DNA of 6,896 nucleotides, from positions 1 through 6,896 of the forward strand of contig CAMRVW010000107.1 in assembly GCA_947054185.1 (NCBI GenBank), written 5' to 3'. The notes under the pieces are model-generated. The model was not told where the DNA came from and did not search any database. It worked only from the letters and a program-made list of their open reading frames with translations. The translations under genes were made by a program, and so were the position numbers. Shown piece after piece: positions 1-6,747 of this stretch. Source of the DNA: an uncultured Rikenellaceae bacterium. GTDB taxonomy: Bacteria; Bacteroidota; Bacteroidia; Bacteroidales; Rikenellaceae. Numbering within the stretch: position 1 is the stretch's first letter; each line of letters begins with the position of its first letter.

Positions 1-233
1 GTCCACTTGGTTGCCGTCTGTGCTGTGTCTTTACTTCTGTTGAACTGGCGATTCCTCGAGTATTAAGGCACTTGGCTTTAATGTTACAACAATGTTTACC
101 CCTAAGGGTTTGTGCGAATGTAGTAAATTGTATGTATTCAAACAAGAGTTTTAATGTAAAAAACAAACCTTGACTTCGGCAATGGTTTGCGGACACAGTC
201 GTACAGTAATTTGTGTCACTGCTGCTGTTCTGT

Positions 234-273
234 TTTGCCGGCACTCCCTTCAGCGCTCATTTCGGGGGAGGGG
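234..273 (+). repeat. 40-bp flanking repeat, left copy
   Basis: This 40-base segment begins TTTGCCGGCA and ends GGGGGAGGGG. It aligns without gaps to 6801-6840, matching at 32 of 40 positions by my count, including 9 of the first 10 and all of the last 10. Both copies have the same orientation and lie on either side of the two receptor genes. An inverted pair inside it, CTCCC at 244-248 and GGGAG at 266-270, could form a hairpin. It may be an intergenic repeat family of this genome rather than a mobile element: I see no transposase or target-site duplication. Confidence 0.5.
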
Positions 274-456
274 CGGAACCACGTACTCCTTTGTTAGGCT
301 GAGTAAATACGGGAACGGAATAAAAAGCAAATCGGCGATGCCGCACGGAGAGAGTTTTTGTGTGCAGTCTTGGTCGGTCGTGGGTATGACGGAGAGCGTG
401 GCGGTTTGCTTAGGTTGCGCGCGAAACATGCTTTTGGCGTGACGGAGAGCGGCACG

Positions 457-580
457 GAGCCTGCGAAGGGCAGGGTGGAGAGGTGATGGCTGTGGTGAGC
501 GGTATTGAGTCACTGCATTATATATTGCTCATCGGTGTGCGGCCCTCCGTTTGGCGGAGGTTCCGGGCCACTCGGGCCTC
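457..580 (+). repeat. Diverged direct repeat, copy A (with hairpin)
   Basis: This is the first copy of an element of about 125 bp that recurs at 798-920. Matching landmarks fall in the same order with a constant offset of 340-341: GAGCCTGCG at 457 and 798, AGTCACTGCA at 508 and 848, GGAGGTT at 556 and 896, and GGCCTC at 575 and 915. It contains a clean hairpin, CCTCCG at 544-549 paired with CGGAGG at 555-560 across a five-base loop. No protein reading frame is shared between the copies. Function is unknown; a non-coding repeat or the remains of a duplicated RNA-forming element are both possible. Confidence 0.5.
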
Positions 581-797
581 CTTGGGTCGTCCCGTTCACA
601 AGGAACTTGTGTTTACTCCACACTCCGTGTATCGGATATAAGGAATAGTGTGAGGTTTTCGTTCCTCAGACCGCAGGTCAGCCGCATCGGCGCGGAAGTC
701 AAGGGAGTGATGATGATCGGGCGGGGTGTGTTACAGAGACGGGGGCACCTTGGGTTGGCCGGGGTGCCGTGATTTTAGCGTGGAGGAGCCACGGGCC

Positions 798-920
798 GAG
801 CCTGCGGGGGCAAGGCAGGGAGGTAATGGGCGGCAGTTTCGTGCCCAAGTCACTGCACTATTAATAACCAAACGGGGTTACGGGCCTCCGCGGGGGGAGG
901 TTTCGGCCCGCCCAGGCCTC
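798..920 (+). repeat. Diverged direct repeat, copy B (with hairpin)
   Basis: This is the second copy of the element at 457-580, collinear at an offset of 340-341 bases. The hairpin position is kept: CCTCC at 885-889 pairs with GGAGG at 896-900, although the loop sequence differs from copy A. A second small inverted pair, TAACC at 865-869 and GGTTA at 876-880, sits just upstream. The GC-rich tail after the hairpin (GGTTTCGGCCCGCCC) resembles that of copy A only loosely. Confidence 0.5.
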
Positions 921-945
921 ATACTTCGGCCCGCCCTGCTGGCAC

Positions 946-1090
946 AAAAAAATGCCGGCACGAAAAACTGCCGTCTGGAAAACTGCGGGTAAAACTTCCG
1001 TAACAAAAGCTTTGCGAGTTCCGAAGTTTGCCGGAGCAAGGCCTCGTGTGCAGAAACCTTCAGTAACAAAAGCCTGCCGTACGGAAACCA
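946..1090 (+). repeat. Degenerate A-run / GC-module repeat patch
   Basis: This patch alternates A-runs (for example 946-952, 963-967, 979-982, 991-994, 1005-1008) with short GC-rich modules such as TGCCGGCA (953-960). The clearest repeat is CTTCCGTAACAAAAGC at 995-1010 against CTTCAGTAACAAAAGC at 1058-1073, which matches at 15 of 16 positions, 63 bases apart. On the other strand it resembles the TTTGCNGGMA array downstream of the second receptor. It translates into low-complexity peptides on either strand and is not a convincing gene. Confidence 0.4.
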
Positions 1091-1326
1091 TGCGATGCAA
1101 AGATTCGCCGAAAAATAATGCCTGCCCAAGACAGGGCCCTTTCCGAAAGAGTCAGCCATAAAGCCATTTGGTGAGGCCTTCTTCGATAAAAACGCGATGC
1201 CTGAAATATGGCATGTCAAAATCAAAAAGCACCATTTAAAAGGCCTTAAAATCATCTTACCTTACTAAAGGTCGATAAAAATTCCTCATTTATTTGGATA
1301 AATAATGGCCGATAAATGCTGTGACA

Positions 1327-1384
1327 ACATAATTATGTGAGTTAAATAATATTTTTTATTTACGAATATTATTTATTTAAATAA
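1327..1384. promoter_or_regulatory. AT-rich palindrome cluster upstream of receptor 1
   Basis: Three perfect inverted repeats lie within 58 bases. ACATAATTATGT (1327-1338) is a 12-bp palindrome. TAAATAATATT (1343-1353) and AATATTATTTA (1365-1375) are 11-bp arms separated by 11 bases. TTATTTAAATAA (1373-1384) is another 12-bp palindrome overlapping the right arm. They end about 75 bases before the -33 element of the likely promoter. They could be operator sites or cruciform-prone DNA, but AT-rich DNA produces palindromes by chance, so the regulatory reading is an inference. Confidence 0.3.
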
Positions 1385-1459
1385 TTGTTTTATCAATAGT
1401 TGTGTATAGTGAATTGTATTTTTGTTGTGATATAATTTATTTTTATTGTGTATTATGTC

Positions 1460-1490
1460 TTGCATAATATAAATAGTGTGTTTATATTTG
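1460..1490 (+). promoter_or_regulatory. Bacteroides-type promoter of receptor gene 1
   Basis: TTG at 1460-1462 (CTTG with the preceding base, against the TTTG consensus) is followed after 20 bases by TATATTTG at 1483-1490. This matches the TAnnTTTG -7 element and the 19-21 base spacing known for the primary sigma factor of Bacteroides. Transcription would begin around 1495-1500, leaving a leader of roughly 30 bases before ATG 1527. The promoter overlaps an upstream GTG extension of the open frame, which argues against that longer start. Confidence 0.6.
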
Positions 1491-1526
1491 TGCAGTCAAA
1501 GAATAATGTTAAACTTATTAAGTGAT

Positions 1527-3974
1527 ATGAAATCTATTTTTTACTTGTTGTTTTTTGTGCTGATCTCCGTTTCGGCGTTCGGAGCCGGTTTGCAGTCGGG
1601 TAAAGAGGTTGTCGGTGGTAACTTGACCAAGTTGAGGTCGGTTACAGGAGTGGTTACAGGCTCGGTAAAGAGCAGTGGCGGGGAGGGCATAGATTATGCC
1701 ACGGTTGTATTTACCGACAAGGCGGGTGAGTATGTCGCCGGTGCCACGACAGCCGATGGGGGCTCATTCTCGGTTGAGATTGCAGCGGGCGACTATGTGG
1801 TGGAGGTGTCGTTCGTGGGTTACAAGACGTTGAGACGCGATGTGGCGGTGAGCGGTACGGTCGACATGGGCGATATAGTCTTGGAGCCTGAGGTTTTGGA
1901 GGTCGACGAGGTGGTGGTTCGCGGCAGGGCGGTGACTCATCGTGCCGACGGTTACTCTCTTGCACTGGGTGATAACAAGGTGGCCGAGGGACGCAACGCC
2001 CGCGAGGCGCTGAAGTATGTGCCCGGCTTGTGGATAGATAATGACGACAACATCAAGATAAACGGTCAGGGCGGTGTTCAGGTGATGATAAACGACAGGG
2101 TGGTGACCATGTCGTCGGGCGAGCTGCTGCGTTATCTGGAGACCATCAACGCCGAGGATGTCAAGAGCATAGACGTGGTGCGGTCGGCGGGTGCCAAGTA
2201 CGACGCATCCGTTGGCGGGGCGGTGCTCAAGATAAACCTGCGCAACCGCAAGATGAACGGTGTGTTCGGCAATGTGTCCATGTCTTACGAGCGCATGGAC
2301 ACCATGAGCCTAAAATACTCTCCATCGGTGTGGGTCAACGTGATGCACAACAAGTTGTCGTTGTCGACAGGGTTTACCTATAACAGAGGTAATGGCATGG
2401 AGCACAACGATATAGAGTCATACCTTAAACTTCGCGGCGACACATTGCGTTCCGTGGTCGATTTTATGAACAAATGGCAGAATTTCAATTACGATTTCCG
2501 CGGCGTCTATCAGTTCGACGACCGCAACAGTGTGGGGCTTGATTATAGTTTCGGCTCTTATCCGGGCACAAATGTCATGATATCTGACGGATATATGTTC
2601 GGGCAGACCACCGGGCGGGTTTACAACGGCGTAAGGCTCGATTCGCCCGACAATGTCAATGTCAATCACGGTGTGTCGGTGAACTATCGTCGCAAGCTCG
2701 ACACTTTGGGTTCCGACCTGTTGGTGGTGGCCGACTATCATTACGGCAAGAACGGCAGCAACAATTACACCACCATGATAGAGGGTGCCGGCGGGGTGTC
2801 GCTTATGGAGTACTTGCGTGACGAGTCGTTGTCGAGGAATGATTTTTACACCGCGCGAGTCGATGTCAACAAGATCTTCGGCAAGAAGTGGTCGCTCGGT
2901 TACGGGGCCAAGTATTCTTACTCCAAGATGAAGAGCGTTTACGACAATTATCTCTCGACGGACAACATCAACTGGAGCCACAGGGCCGATTACAGCGACG
3001 ATTACCGTTACCGCGAGGGTGTTGCGGCTGCTTATGCCACCGCGTCGGCCAATCTGGGGAGGTGGAGCATGATGGCGGGGTTGCGTGTCGAGAACACCGA
3101 TATAAGGCCCAAGTCGTTGAAACAGGACGAGAGCCATCATCGCAATTACACCGACCTTTTCCCCTCTGCCTCGGTGTCGTATGCCATCAATCCGCAGAAG
3201 CAATATGTCGTTGCGCTCAACTATCGCCGCAGCATCAGTCGTCCCGGCTTCGGCATGTTGAACACCAATCGTCTTGTGGTCGATAACGTCACCGTTTCTG
3301 TGGGCAACCCCTATCTGAAGCCCTCTTATTCGGAAAACCTCACACTCAGCTTCACTTTGGCAGGCAAGTATATGTTTACGGGCAATTACTCTTATCGTAA
3401 CAATGCCTTTCAGCGCATATCATTGCCCGATCCCAACGAACCCGATGTCATCTTGCTGACATACCGCAATTTCGCCAACGAGAGCATGTTTGTCGTAAAC
3501 ACCTATCTGCCGTTCACCCCCTTCAAGTGGTGGGATATAAGCCTTAGCGGCACCACTGGTCCTATGAGCGCCGATGTGCTCGGGGTGAAACGTACACGGT
3601 GGTTCTATCAGGCATCGGCAAACACCATATTCTCTCTGCCCAAGAAGTGGACGATAGAGCTTAACGGCAACTGTTTCGGCAATGCCCTACAGGGCAACTG
3701 GTGGTTGAGAGATCCTGTCGTATCGTTGAACGGTTCATTGAAAAAGAGCTTTCTCGACGGCAAGTTGTCGTTGGTGTTGAATGTTAACAATATCGTGTCG
3801 ACAAAGTTTAACGTGATTATAGACGATGCCGATTTCGGCAAGCGTGCCGTTAGTATGAACAGTTGGAACTCCCGTCGTTACGGCATAACGCTGCGATACA
3901 ATTTCAAGGCAGGAAAAGAGTTTAACGCGGCACACGTGGTCAAGGGTAATGCCGAGGATGCCGGCAGGTTCTGA
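1527..3974 (+). CDS. TonB-dependent receptor-like outer-membrane beta-barrel protein (paralogue 1)
   Basis: This is predicted to be an 815-residue outer-membrane receptor that takes up an unknown ligand with energy from TonB. Residues 1-20 form a signal peptide (MKSIFYLLFFVLISVSAFG) with no lipobox cysteine. Residues about 41-122 form a carboxypeptidase-regulatory-like beta-sandwich (GYKTLRRDV near 98-106). VDEVVVRG at 126-133 resembles the Bacteroidota TonB box and opens the plug (to about 240, with NGQGGVQVMIN and GGAVLKINLRN). The rest is the barrel; NYRRSISRPGF near 565-575 and VGNPYLKPSYSENL near 592-605 are typical of the 'outer membrane beta-barrel family'. The last strand (GITLRYNF, 786-793) is followed by a 22-residue tail. 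I chose ATG 1527 because it starts the signal peptide and shares GTGATATGA with its paralogue; GTG 1476 and ATG 1506 would add residues ahead of the signal peptide, and GTG 1476 overlaps the promoter. No SusD-like partner is adjacent, so the substrate is unknown. Confidence 0.92.
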   Translation: MKSIFYLLFFVLISVSAFGAGLQSGKEVVGGNLTKLRSVTGVVTGSVKSSGGEGIDYATVVFTDKAGEYVAGATTADGGSFSVEIAAGDYVVEVSFVGYKTLRRDVAVSGTVDMGDIVLEPEVLEVDEVVVRGRAVTHRADGYSLALGDNKVAEGRNAREALKYVPGLWIDNDDNIKINGQGGVQVMINDRVVTMSSGELLRYLETINAEDVKSIDVVRSAGAKYDASVGGAVLKINLRNRKMNGVFGNVSMSYERMDTMSLKYSPSVWVNVMHNKLSLSTGFTYNRGNGMEHNDIESYLKLRGDTLRSVVDFMNKWQNFNYDFRGVYQFDDRNSVGLDYSFGSYPGTNVMISDGYMFGQTTGRVYNGVRLDSPDNVNVNHGVSVNYRRKLDTLGSDLLVVADYHYGKNGSNNYTTMIEGAGGVSLMEYLRDESLSRNDFYTARVDVNKIFGKKWSLGYGAKYSYSKMKSVYDNYLSTDNINWSHRADYSDDYRYREGVAAAYATASANLGRWSMMAGLRVENTDIRPKSLKQDESHHRNYTDLFPSASVSYAINPQKQYVVALNYRRSISRPGFGMLNTNRLVVDNVTVSVGNPYLKPSYSENLTLSFTLAGKYMFTGNYSYRNNAFQRISLPDPNEPDVILLTYRNFANESMFVVNTYLPFTPFKWWDISLSGTTGPMSADVLGVKRTRWFYQASANTIFSLPKKWTIELNGNCFGNALQGNWWLRDPVVSLNGSLKKSFLDGKLSLVLNVNNIVSTKFNVIIDDADFGKRAVSMNSWNSRRYGITLRYNFKAGKEFNAAHVVKGNAEDAGRF

Positions 3975-4079
3975 AGATGATTCCGTAACTTTTTCATGGC
4001 AAAGCCGTTATATGTATATATTTGAATATATGGGTTAATATTTAAAATTTTATCTAACAAAACGTTTTTTTCTCTTGTT

Positions 4080-4111
4080 GGAGTCTCCCGCATCGGGAGG
4101 CTCCTTTTTTT
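4080..4111 (+). terminator. Intrinsic terminator after receptor gene 1
   Basis: GGAGTCTCCCG (4080-4090) pairs with CGGGAGGCTCC (4094-4104) across the loop CAT, giving an 11-bp stem with a single G-U pair in RNA. Seven T residues follow directly (4105-4111). It lies about 105 bases after the first receptor's stop codon and should stop most read-through into the second gene. Confidence 0.85.
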
Positions 4112-4254
4112 CGGGGGACGGGATAAAAAATGTGGCTCATAATTGTGTCTGAATCAGCTATATGCAATGGTCGTTGTGTAAATGTTGTAACTTTATGATG
4201 TCTGTGACGTTAAACGTATGTGTGATTTAGGCAGAGGTATTGTTTGTGTGCGAT

Positions 4255-4268
4255 GTTATTTGCGCAGT
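4255..4268 (+). promoter_or_regulatory. Candidate -7 element of receptor gene 2
   Basis: GTTATTTG at 4255-4262 fits the TAnnTTTG -7 pattern at six of eight positions. More tellingly, TATTTGCGCAGT (4257-4268) matches TATTTGTGCAGT at the first gene's promoter (1485-1496) at 11 of 12 positions, although the surrounding leaders do not align. I cannot find a good TTTG 19-21 bases upstream, so the -33 element is weak or absent and this site may depend on an activator. Confidence 0.35.
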
Positions 4269-4324
4269 AATGTCGGAGACCAATGGTGCTTGTGCCGCTT
4301 CAACCTGAATTTAAAAATTGTGAT

Positions 4325-6730
4325 ATGAGACCTTTTTACTTGATTATTGTGTTTGTTTTGATATTAGGCAGGGTGGCGGGGGCCGATGTGTCCGACATTG
4401 CCGGTCCCGGCATCGTGACTGGTTTGGTCAAGAGCAGTGGCGGCGAGGAGATTGAGTATGCCACGGTGGTATTTACCGACAAGGCGGGTGAGTATGTCGC
4501 CGGTGCCACGACAGCCGAAGGCGGCTCTTTTTCGGTGGCTGTTGCCGACGGCGACTATGTGGTGGAGGTGTCGTTCGTGGGTTACAAGACGTTGAGGCGT
4601 GATGTGACGGTGAGCGGTACGGTCGACATGGGTGATATCGTGTTGGAGCCCGAGGCTTTGGAGGTCGACGAGGTGGTGGTGCGCGGCAGGGCGGTGACTC
4701 ATCGTGCCGACGGTTACTCTCTCGCCTTGGGCGACAGCAAGATTGCCGAGGGGCGCAACGCCCGTGAGGCGCTGAGGTATGTGCCGGGTCTTTGGATAGA
4801 CAGCAACGAAGATATCAAGATAAACGGTCAGGGCGGTGTTCAGGTTATGATAAACGAACGCATCGTCACCATGTCGTCGGGCGAGCTGCTCCGTTATCTT
4901 GAGGGTATCAGCGCCGAGGATGTCAAGAGCATAGACGTGGTGCGGTCGGCGGGTGCCAAGTACGATGCTGCCGTGGGCGGGGCGGTGCTCAAGATCAACC
5001 TGCGCAACCGTAAGATGAACGGGGTGTTCGGCAACGTGTCTATGGCTTACGAGCGTACCGACACCATGGATCTTAAATACGCTCCTTCGGTGTGGGTCAA
5101 TGTGATGCACAAGAAGCTCTCGCTCTCGACAGGTTTCTCTTACTCCAACACCAGATACTCGGAGCACATCGACATGGATACCTATTTCCGTCAGAGCGGC
5201 GACACGCTCACTGCCCTGTACTCCGCCTTGAACAAGCATCGTTCCATGACCTATGACATCAGGGGCGTCTATCGGTTCGACGACCGCAACAGCATAGGGT
5301 TAGACTATCATCTGGGCAACTATCGTTACTCTTACGACAATGTCTCTGACGGTGTCATCACTCGGCGGGAGCTGTTTACGCGCATGAGCACCTTTGCTCC
5401 CAACGGGCGGTCAGACAATCACGACCTGTCGTTCAATTACAGGCGTCAGTTAGACACATTGGGTTCCGACCTTTTGGTGGTGGGCGACTATCATTACGCC
5501 GCCACCGATGCCAAGTCGTACACCACAACGGCCGATTACATGCCCGGCAGCTCGCTCTTCGGTTATGTCTATGACAAGAGCGACATACGCAACCATTTTT
5601 ACACCGCGCGCATCGACGTCAACAAGCAATTCAATAAGAAATGGTCGCTCGGTTACGGTGCCAAATATTCATATTCCACCCTATCGAGCATTTACGATTA
5701 TTACACCTCTTCCGACAATCACAGCTGGGCGCACGATGCCGATTACAGCGACCATTACCGCTATCGCGAGGGTGTCGCGGCTGCTTATGCCACCACCTCG
5801 GCCGATTTGGGACGCTGGAACATCACGGCGGGTGTGCGTGTCGAGAACACCGACATGCGTCCCAAGTCGCTGAAAGAGAGCGAGAGTCATCACCGCAATT
5901 ACACCGACATTTTCCCCTCGGCGGCGGTGTCGTATGCCATCAATCCGCAGAAGCAGTATCTTGTGGCCCTCAACTATCGCCGCAGTATATCGCGCCCGGG
6001 CTTCAGCATGTTAGACCCCTCGCGCGTGAAGGTTGACAATGTCACCGTATCGGTCGGCAACCCTTATTTGCAGTCCTCTTATGCCGAAAATCTCTCTCTT
6101 AACTTCACGCTGGCAGGCAAGTATATGTTCACGGCCAATTACTCTTATCGCAACAAGGCTTTCGAGCGTGTGATGTTGCCCGATGCCGACAACCCCGACA
6201 TGATATTGCTCACCTATCGCAATTATGATAACGATAACTCCTTCATGTTCAACACCTATTTGCCGTTCTCTCCTTTCAAGTGGTGGGATGTAAGCCTTGA
6301 CGGCACCACCGGTCCCATGAGCACAACCATATCGGGGGTAAAACGCACACACTGGTTTTATCAGGGTTCTGTCAACACCATCTTCTCCCTGCCCAAAAAG
6401 TGGGTCATAGAGCTTAACGGCCACTGTCTCGGCAACGCATTGCAGGGTAACATGTTGTTATACAGGCCTGAGGCCGGGATGGACGGCTCGCTCAAGAAGA
6501 GCTTTCTCGACGGCAGGTTGTCGCTCGTGCTCAACGTGCGCAACATTGTCAGCACCGGCACTTACATCAAGATTGAGGAGTCTGATTATTCCAAGCATGC
6601 TTACAGCCGCAGCACATATGACAGTGCACGTCGTTACGGCATAACGTTGCGTTACAACTTCAAGGCCGGCAAAGACTTCAGCGCAGCCCACGTCGTCAAA
6701 GGCAACGCCGAAGATGCAGGCAGGTTCTGA
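4325..6730 (+). CDS. TonB-dependent receptor-like outer-membrane beta-barrel protein (paralogue 2)
   Basis: This is predicted to be an 801-residue outer-membrane receptor, paralogous to the gene at 1527-3974. Residues 1-20 (MRPFYLIIVFVLILGRVAGA) look like a signal peptide without a lipobox. The carboxypeptidase-regulatory-like domain spans about 29-110, the TonB-box-like VDEVVVRG is at 114-121, the plug runs to about 228, and the barrel fills the remainder with NYRRSISRPGF near 550-560 and VGNPYLQSSYAENL near 577-590. The last strand GITLRYNF (772-779) is followed by the same 22-residue tail ending GNAEDAGRF. Residues 33-271 match paralogue 1 at 213 of 239 positions without gaps, whereas residues about 272-425 are much more diverged. 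ATG 4325 starts the signal peptide and shares GTGATATGA with paralogue 1; the in-frame ATG at 4283 would add 14 residues before it. A terminator separates it from the first gene. The ligand is unknown. Confidence 0.92.
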   Translation: MRPFYLIIVFVLILGRVAGADVSDIAGPGIVTGLVKSSGGEEIEYATVVFTDKAGEYVAGATTAEGGSFSVAVADGDYVVEVSFVGYKTLRRDVTVSGTVDMGDIVLEPEALEVDEVVVRGRAVTHRADGYSLALGDSKIAEGRNAREALRYVPGLWIDSNEDIKINGQGGVQVMINERIVTMSSGELLRYLEGISAEDVKSIDVVRSAGAKYDAAVGGAVLKINLRNRKMNGVFGNVSMAYERTDTMDLKYAPSVWVNVMHKKLSLSTGFSYSNTRYSEHIDMDTYFRQSGDTLTALYSALNKHRSMTYDIRGVYRFDDRNSIGLDYHLGNYRYSYDNVSDGVITRRELFTRMSTFAPNGRSDNHDLSFNYRRQLDTLGSDLLVVGDYHYAATDAKSYTTTADYMPGSSLFGYVYDKSDIRNHFYTARIDVNKQFNKKWSLGYGAKYSYSTLSSIYDYYTSSDNHSWAHDADYSDHYRYREGVAAAYATTSADLGRWNITAGVRVENTDMRPKSLKESESHHRNYTDIFPSAAVSYAINPQKQYLVALNYRRSISRPGFSMLDPSRVKVDNVTVSVGNPYLQSSYAENLSLNFTLAGKYMFTANYSYRNKAFERVMLPDADNPDMILLTYRNYDNDNSFMFNTYLPFSPFKWWDVSLDGTTGPMSTTISGVKRTHWFYQGSVNTIFSLPKKWVIELNGHCLGNALQGNMLLYRPEAGMDGSLKKSFLDGRLSLVLNVRNIVSTGTYIKIEESDYSKHAYSRSTYDSARRYGITLRYNFKAGKDFSAAHVVKGNAEDAGRF

Positions 6731-6747
6731 TGTCATGAGGGTTATTG

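Larger units (their letters stand above)
1..1459. other. Gene-free, repeat-rich upstream region
   Basis: I see no convincing gene in this stretch. Several open frames of 66-125 codons exist on both strands, but they overlap one another, lack recognisable domains, are rich in Pro, Arg, Gly and Cys as expected from translated GC-rich repeat DNA, and have no leader signals. Frame 1 from the left edge is open to a TAA at 64-66 and reads as a hydrophobic stretch ending LLLLNWRFLEY; this could be the C-terminus of a membrane protein that begins outside the window, but 21 codons cannot prove it. Positions 67-180 are unremarkable. About 234-1090 is GC-rich with diverged repeats (listed separately). 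From about 1190 to the first receptor gene the DNA is strongly AT-rich and holds palindromes and a promoter. Confidence 0.7.
3975..4324. other. Intergenic spacer between the receptor genes
   Basis: This spacer of about 350 bases has no gene. Its first part (about 4005-4070) is AT-rich with runs such as TATATGTATATATTTGAATATAT. It then holds the terminator at 4080-4111 and the leader of the second receptor. ACGTT and AACGT at 4207-4217 form a short palindrome around one central A, about 40 bases before a promoter-like box; this is a weak operator candidate. The sequences after the two receptor stop codons diverge at once, so the duplication does not extend into the 3' flank. Confidence 0.7.

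Noticed and set aside
1..66. Hydrophobic open frame from the left edge to a TAA at 64-66
   Set aside because: It could be the C-terminus of a membrane protein, but only 21 codons are visible and no motif is recognisable, so I do not list it as a gene.
250..513. Minus-strand 87-codon frame ending in EYVVPPLPRNER
   Set aside because: It overlaps a plus-strand frame of similar length and covers repeat DNA. Low-complexity composition and no support for translation.
946..1008. Phased A-tracts causing DNA bending
   Set aside because: The A-run centres are 12-16 bases apart, not close to helical repeat, so there is no phasing.
878..1255. Minus-strand frame of 125 codons across the repeat patch
   Set aside because: Its repeated peptide pieces reflect the underlying DNA repeats, which are also open on the other strand. 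No domain is visible.
1417..1424. TATTTTTG as an alternative -7 element for receptor 1
   Set aside because: No TTTG lies 19-21 bases upstream, and the TATATTTG site at 1483-1490 fits better.
2418..3203. Long open frame on the minus strand inside receptor 1
   Set aside because: It is the antisense of a well-supported gene, has His/Val/Ile-rich composition with no domain or signal, and arises from GC-rich third positions.
4207..4217. ACGTT-A-AACGT as an operator
   Set aside because: A five-base arm is too short to distinguish from chance without comparison to other promoters.
4364..5239. 291-codon open frame on the minus strand inside receptor 2
   Set aside because: Same reasoning: antisense shadow of a confident gene, with no recognisable protein features.
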